Below are positions 57,859 to 64,000 of a DNA stretch of 64,000 nucleotides, piece after piece (the first letter of the stretch is position 1; every line of letters begins with the position of its first letter). The translations under genes were made by a program, and so were the position numbers. The DNA is from Gnetum montanum (lineage: Eukaryota > Streptophyta > Gnetopsida > Gnetales > Gnetaceae): contig MNCI01023302.1 in assembly GCA_015680685.1 (NCBI GenBank), positions 1,196,013 to 1,260,012 on the forward strand. Direction: 5' to 3'. The notes under the pieces were generated by a model. That model ran no database searches, had not been told where the DNA came from, and was given only the letters and a program-made list of their open reading frames with translations.

Positions 57859-60800
57859 ATCTCCTTTCTTGGAACGTTGAAGGCCTTATAGGTAGGCTTT
57901 GACGAAAGCAAGAAAGCAACTTTATATCTAGTCTTAATATGGCTTTTGATTTCATTCTCCTTCAAGAAATTAAGATCTCAATCGACCTTTTATCCTATTC
58001 TGCCCACTGGTTTCTTCCTCACTCCTCAATCCTAGTGACGTCCTATGTGAGTGGGAAAGGAGGCATGGCCATTATCTTCTCACCCTACTAGAAAACGAAA
58101 ATCCTTCAAACTGGTTCTGATTCTAGGCATTGAGTTTCCTGGGCCACCTTCTCATCCTAGCATGGCCCTTTTGGCATTTGCTCGATATATGCCCCAAATG
58201 ACTCCACAGAACAGGCTCTCCTTTGGCAAGAACTTACAACTTCTCTTCCCCCTATGCCTTGGATATTCAGAGGAGATTTTAATATGGTAGAATTCCCTGA
58301 AGATAAGCTTGGAGGGGTGTTTCTTCAACTGCCCAATCTCAAGTATCAAACTTGGTCCACCTTTAAGAAAATATTTTACCTCTCAGATGGGGCAGACGAC
58401 TCCACGTGCGTTCCCCTCCATAGATTTACTTGGAGCAATCTCTGTCTTGGGCAGGCTCACATCTACAGTAGGTTAGATAGGTTCTATTTCTCCACCCTTT
58501 CCTTTTGGCAAGCCTTCTCTGCCACTACGGTTCATCACGATGCCACCTTATCTGACCATCTTCCTATCTCCGTATCTATCAAGATTCATGGTAGCCCTGA
58601 CCGACAAAAATTCTATCTTTTCAGACTACACAACAACTATTTTTCTTCCCCAATTACCCAACTTCTTCTATCCAACCTTTGGAATGCCAAACCTAGGCCC
58701 CTAAATCAAGTGGGTTGGATTATTTGGGGGCATCGTGCTTCATTTCGAGTGCAAAACTTTGCTCGTTCGTATGGTAAGATGGTGGCTGCTCAAGCCAAAC
58801 ATGAATACAACAAAATTCACTTCACTATTGAACATCTCACTAATAAAGTAACTCAATATACCTTCAATACTCTAGTTCACAAGGAGCTTGCTAGAGCAAG
58901 CATTACCTTCCAACATTGGGAAGTGTACTGAGCACAAAGTGCCTTAACTAAAATTTGGCTCACTTGGTTAAATATTCAAGATGAACACTATAAGAAATTT
59001 TTTAAATATCTTAATACTGCTTCCCCTTCGCATGCTATTGACAAAATCTCATGTGATGGTACCACCATTACTGACCACAATAGTATCCTCTCTTTTCTTA
59101 AGAACCACTACGAAACCCTTTTTGCAACTACCCCAATGGACATCTCTTCATTCAAGGCTACCACCCCTGATTATCCTCACCTTATTAATCCCATTATGCT
59201 ACAAAGTCTTGATGCTGATATCACTCTGGTGGAGCTATAGGAGGCCTGTTCCAAGTTAAGTCGAGGAAAGGCTCCTGGTTATGATGGTTTTCTTTTTTCA
59301 AAATCATTGGGATTTGGTGGGAAAGGATCTTTTGCAAGTCATTAACAAGGCTCTCTTAACTGGTTCCCTTGGGCCCAATCTAAATCAAGGGGTAATTCAT
59401 CTCCTCCCCAAGTCTGGGAATCTAACTGATATCTCCAATTGGTGTCCCATAACTCTTCTCAATGTAGTCTATAAAATTTGGGTGAAGTGCCTTGCCTTAC
59501 GGCTGAAAAAAATTCTTGGTCAGATCATATCTCCCCAGCAAACAGGATTTGTTCTTGGTAGATATATTTTAGACAATGTGGTCATGGCATGGAAGGGTCT
59601 TAAGTGGGCTAAAGATGATGAAAAAGATATTCTCCTTGTGAAACTTGATTATGCCAAGGCTTATGACAACATTAAGTGGGATTTTATCTTGCAGAATATG
59701 ACCAAACTTGGTTTTAGACCTAAGTTCTTGCATATGGTGTAATGCTTATTCTCAGATGCTGCTGCAAGAATTTCCACTACCTTCAGCATTACCTCTCCCT
59801 TTTCAATACATAGGTTTATGCAGCAAGGTTGTCCTCTTCCCCCTATCTCTTTATCATCGCATCAGGCTTTCTTTGTCATCAAAGTAACCTGGAAATTCAA
59901 ACTAAAGTTCTCATTGGGGTCTACCTTTCCTCCTCTCAACAACAGCTTCTCAATATGCACTTCGCTAATGACTCCTTTTTTCTAGATCAAAACACAACGA
60001 CCAATTTGCACCGCCTCTTATCAAGGGTAGAGCAATATTTCACACTCTCAGGTTCCACAATTAATTGGAATAAATCCTCTATTTATAGCTTTAAGGACAA
60101 TTACAAATATGTGACCAACTATAATTAGAAGCGGCTTCAGGATTAAGACATCGTTAAGATTCTGGGAATCCCTTTCCATTTTAGAGGTTCAACATCTATT
60201 CTTTGGGAGCAAGTTATTTATCGAATTCAAAAGAAACTCGACAAATGGAAAACTAAACCCCTCACACTTGCGGGTAAATACCTTGTATGTAAGTTCATAT
60301 GTGCGTCCACCCATGTGTATTACTATTCGTGTTGGGCCCCCTCCTAAGCTACCTACTAGAAGCTAGAACGGTTATTCCGTGACTTTATGTGGTCCTCCAA
60401 GGATTCTCAGAAAGGCTTTCATCGTGTCGCTTGGAATATTGTTACTCTCCCCAAGAATAAGGATGGCTTAGACATTTTAAACTCCTATAAGCAAGGAATT
60501 ACCCTGGTTTCTAAGTGGTTGGTACAACATTTAGATGCCTCAGATATTATAGGGACCCTCCTCCAATTAAGGCTTCATCAAGCATTTCCTAAAAATAAGC
60601 CCTTCTAGAAAGGCATCCATTTCATCAATTGGATCCTTTCCTCCCTCACTATCATTCTTCCCAGATCTCATGTTTTTAAAAGCATTGGGAGGACCTGGAA
60701 AATTCTACACACTCACATTAACTGGACTAACGTTAAAATCAATCCTACTATCCTCTTTAGAGTGTGTCCGTGGTGGTTACCTCTATCGCCCGCTCCCCTT

Positions 60801-61690
60801 GCTATCACAAATGCTAAGGTGGCTACCTCGTCGTATCGAAAGGATGTCATTTCCTTGAATTATCTTAGGTTACCTAGTCGTTGGATTTCAGGGGTCAAGT
60901 TTAACACTTTGCATGGGGAGTCAGCTGCAATGAACCATTGCCTAGTTCAGATTTACTCTTTTCTCCACGGTCACTGGCATCTTGATGTTACAGTGCAAAG
61001 CCTTTTTTATGGCCTTCAATGGCTTAATGAGGTTAACCTCTTGCCCTACTGGCCATCTGTCCCCTTTCATCTCATGCATGACCCATTTGAAGTCATTCAA
61101 CGTTGCAATAAGTATTGGCACAAACAAGAGTTAGAAACATTTTGGATCCCTCTCTTCCAACATATTTGGAAACTTCCAACCCTCCCCAAAATTAAGTAGT
61201 TCCTCTAGTGTCTCCTCCACCATGGGTCTACCTATTGGAAAACATTTAGAATATCTGGGGATCCCCAATCCCAATTGCCCTCTATGTGGTGGACAAGATG
61301 ACTTTGTCCATGTATTTTGGCAATGTCCCTTTGCTCAACATGTGTGGCAGTGGGCTTCCAAAGCTTTTTCATCATACAAGATATCTCAAGAGGATGCCAT
61401 ATTCAGATTCTCGAACATTACTTTTTCTAATCTTAATTTTCTGTGAAAAGTTATTAGGACTACTATTTTATATTATATTTGAAAGAGAAGATGCAATATT
61501 CTATTTCAAAAGATAGATTATTCTAATAAATGTTTGCTTACCAGGTTGGAGAAGTTGCAGATCTTTCGCCTCACCCATTTTCAACTCACATCTCAAGCAT
61601 CCAAGTTCAATCTGGACAGTCATCAATTGGTCCATCTCTTGCAGCTATGGGAAAGACCTGTGTGTTCTAGTTACACTTAGCATCAGTAAT
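57855..61690 (+). pseudogene. LINE ORF2: endonuclease, reverse transcriptase, zinc-binding C-terminus
   Basis: Starts ATG 57855. Endonuclease landmarks are LLSWNVEGL, LLQEIKI, FRGDFNMV (58265), SRLDRFYFS (58480) and LSDHLPIS (58550). The RT carries KAPGYDGF (59270), NWCPITLLNVVYKIW, QTGFVLGRYILDNV, VKLDYAKAYDNIKWDF (59640), FMQQGCPLP and MHFANDSFF at the position of the catalytic A-D-D, here AND. The C-terminal zf-RVT piece reads CPLCGGQDDFVHVFWQCPF (61275-61335). Several stops and shifts separate these. The endonuclease nicks DNA and the RT copies the RNA at the nick; this copy could not work. Confidence 0.85.
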
Positions 61691-62066
61691 CTTTGAAAGG
61701 AAGCTTTCCCTTTTTATTATGTGGATTCACCATTGGAACTCTCTCTATCCTTAATTGAGAGATCTTTGCCTCATCTAATTATATGTCATTCTATTTTGTA
61801 ATAAGCCAGTATGTGTAGACATTTGGTTGTGCCCCAACTTGGGTTTCCTCCTTTAATACTCGTTTATTTCCAAGGCGTTTCCCAATTGTCATTCACAATG
61901 CTCTCAATTTTCCCTTTCCTTTAACCCTATGACTTATTCAAGTTGTTGTAATTGATGCACCTTTAATTTCAATAAAACTTCTTTTCAGGGTCTGACACCC
62001 CCTCCCCCCCCAATGCTGATGGTATCCCTATTATGCATTGTTCCTATACATATTGAAATAGGTTGT

Positions 62067-62998
62067 TGATGAGCGACGAGGTATCCCTAAGCTCAACCAT
62101 ACAAATATGAGCGTTTCACGCACAATGCAGTTGAATTCAAAGGACTAAGTGCTTATGCGCCCTTGTAGAACAAGGATGGGTTGATTGATCGTTGTCTTCC
62201 CAAGCTTACCTGTATTTTATGATTGTATGGTTAAGTAAGCTTGAGGCATATGATTTTTATAGCTTTTATGTTTTATGTCCTGCACTAGTAGGAAAAGAGA
62301 GAGATAACTAGGTGACTAATTTAACTTAACTACTCATTAACTAAGTTCTAACTAATCCTAACACAAGCATCCGTTCCCACTTGCCATACACATCATGAAC
62401 TAGTGCAATACTGCTAGGATTACCAAATGTTAACCGTTACTGGGTTACCAAGCATTACACGCATGCTCGAAGTGGTCATGCTTATGTAATTTAACGATTT
62501 GCTTAATTGATCAAAATGAATTGTTGTGCTAATAACAGCAATGTAAAGTGCATAAGATAAAATAAAATAAATGCATAAGAAAGTAAAATAAAAGGAATGT
62601 GTAAGAAAAAAAATCTAAAGTGCTGCAAGGATGAATCAAAGAGTTCGTCTTTATTTCCATACACAAGGTGTGCTTAGGTACACAATGCTCAAATAAAGAT
62701 CCATCCACACTTAGACCTCCTGATGTGTGCACTTGGAAAATACTCTAACTTTCAAACAGACTACAAGAGTTTTGCTACTTGACTACTAAAAGACTTCCTC
62801 CAATTGTGCGCATGGGCACTATATTTATAGGCTTGGGAGAAGCTACTCTAATAATTAGAGTAACGGCTCTAATAATTAGAATAACTGCTAAAGTAACCGC
62901 TAGAGTAACCACTCTAATTATTAGAGTAAGTGTTAGAGTAACTACTAAAGTAACCACTCTAATAATTAGAATAACTACTAGAGTAACCGCTCTCATCA
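62067..62998 (-). repeat. 3' LTR of element E
   Basis: TGATGAGCGACGAGGTATCC at 62067 to CTCATCA at 62998, 932 bp. Minus-strand TATA box TATAAATA at 62822-62829. Left flank GTTGT (62062-62066). Confidence 0.9.
62840..62994 (-). repeat. palindromic minisatellite upstream of the TATA box in the E LTR
   Basis: The palindrome CTAATWATTAG occurs at 62848, 62869, 62914 and 62959, joined by GAGTAACNGCT-type units (AGAGTAACCACT, AAAGTAACCGCT and variants). It fills nearly all the space between the TATA box and the LTR terminus. Confidence 0.85.
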
Positions 62999-64000
62999 TA
63001 CCCCTACGACTGAGTGAAAACTCGTCCTTGAGTTCCTTACAAAATATTGGGAAGGTATGGGATTACTGACTAATTGACAATTGACAATGGAATGGGATGA
63101 TAGACTCAACATGCCCAATGAATAAGCATATTACAACATTAGTGTTCATGACCATTGTGGTGAACACTCGTACATAAATGACATCCAAGCCTTTATTTGA
63201 CAGCTTGTAGGAAAAGAGAGTGAAAGAAAATGAAGTGTATTTACGCTAATGCTAAGATTGTGCCTTCTATTATTTATCCATAGCCACACCACCAGACTTG
63301 CTCCTTTCGTAAATGCTTCAATTTCGGTCCATCCTAAGTGCTTCCTGCAAGCCCAATCCATTGTTTGTATGATCACCATATGCACATACAACACAATCAC
63401 AAACGTACAAGGATAGATAAACTACAATGCAATTGATACCTTGCCTCAATATCAAGCACATTAGCTGAGTTGCGGTTATGGAAGAAACTGGTTTTGAGAT
63501 TTATCACATGTGACTACCCAAGGTGTAAGGGTTAGGCAAATAGTAAAATGGAGAAAATTGAAAAATTTGTGCCAAGGTCCCCATGACTAAGAGCGAACCT
63601 CTAGTAGCTATAAGATGGAAAAATATGAGGAACAAGAAAGATGGGAAAAATAACAATGACAACACCAATAAAATGGATGTCATGAATGGGGATGAAACAA
63701 GAGATGATTGATTGCAGAAAATGTTTAAGAAAAAGAACTTAACAATTGCATCAAAAAGGAATGCTAGTGCGTCCTCCCCAAAGTAGGCTCATGCCTTTTA
63801 TGCCTTGACAAACCCACAAACCAAAGAGTCTGTAGGCTCTAGGAATGTCATTTGGAAACAAGAGTTAAAAACTTACCCACAAGAATTCACCAAAGAAAAA
63901 TAATGCATTAACCTAGAACGGACTAATGATAAAACTGGCAATGAGGTGGAAAAATGTGAAGAAAGATGGAGAGGAGAGGATGGAATGGAATCCCAAGAAC
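62999..64000 (-). other. 3' internal region of element E
   Basis: Noncoding and parallel to B2 (14877 on) and D (47401 on). A polypurine tract is suggested next to the LTR. The open frames seen here overlap and show no domain. Confidence 0.6.

Larger units (their letters stand above)
56428..62012 (+). mobile_element. L1-type LINE with 16-bp target-site duplication
   Basis: ATGCTGATGGTATCCC occurs at 56412-56427 and 62013-62028, so the element between them is 5585 bp and close to full length. It carries ORF1 with a zinc knuckle and ORF2 with endonuclease, RT and a C-terminal zinc-binding domain. The 3' end has AATAAAAC near 61972 and finishes in a C-rich stretch, with no poly(A) tail. Confidence 0.9.
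62067..64000 (-). mobile_element. element E: Athila-like LTR retrotransposon, 3' part only in window
   Basis: 3' LTR 62067-62998, then minus-strand 3' internal sequence to the end of the window, with GTCGTAGGGGTA beside the LTR and a TAGTCATGGGGACC motif near 63577. The part 63770-64000 parallels 47785-48010 of element D. No coding domain is reached. Confidence 0.8.

Noticed and set aside
62840-62994. CRISPR-like array
   Set aside because: Units are short palindromes without unique spacers of constant length, inside a plant LTR.

Overview
The window is nuclear DNA of a land plant with a large, transposon-dense genome. The evidence is one GC-rich plant gene of the SLEEPY1/GID2 F-box type, long AT-rich intergenic stretches, nested LTR retrotransposons whose primer-binding sites match plant tRNA-Asp, and an L1-type LINE. 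I cannot name the species. A gymnosperm, fern or lycophyte would fit, but nothing seen here decides between them. No bacterial operons, rRNA, tRNA or CRISPR were seen.

Layout. 1-337 is the 3' end of an LTR. 338-8429 is a low-copy island. It holds the only likely host gene (single exon, 5818-6342, GID2/SLY1-like F-box protein), a degenerate repeat field upstream of it, and a paired G-box near 1.8 kb. From 8430 to 45465 lies a nest of Athila-like Ty3/gypsy elements, all sharing LTRs that start TGATGA and end TCATCA. Element B1 (minus strand, 3' LTR at 8430) was invaded by element B2 (minus, 14013-32870), which is flanked by exact 5-bp duplications CATAC. B2 was in turn invaded by element A (plus, 15918-29230). 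B1 resumes at 32871 and runs through integrase, RNase H, reverse transcriptase, protease and gag. It is then cut at 39046 by element C (plus), whose pol ends at a head-to-head junction with a minus-strand pol fragment (F). Element D (minus, 46430-53192, target duplication CGTAA/CATAA) is a deletion derivative that keeps gag and protease only. A 3.2-kb unrecognised stretch follows. Then comes a 5.6-kb L1-type LINE (56428-62012) with a perfect 16-bp target-site duplication. Last is the 3' LTR and 3' internal part of element E (minus), which runs off the window.

How the parts work together. A and B1 show the full plan of the family: LTR, tRNA-Asp primer site, gag with a zinc knuckle, protease, RT with an FMDD box, RNase H, integrase, a roughly 2-kb spacer, then a long additional coiled-coil ORF in the position where Athila elements carry env-like genes. 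B2 and D have lost pol and the additional ORF but keep LTRs and gag, so they would have depended on enzymes supplied in trans. Every element seen is dead. In-frame stops are mostly TAG, as expected if methylated CAG and CCA sites decayed by deamination.

The observations I rate highest are: the additional ORF conserved in two separately inserted elements; a hypervariable block of short palindromic repeats just upstream of the TATA box in every complete LTR; recurrent polypurine-tract-like motifs at matching positions; and repeated gag-only derivatives. Three spots (17755, 47143-47400, 55612/55816) look like assembly scars and should not be read as biology without checking.
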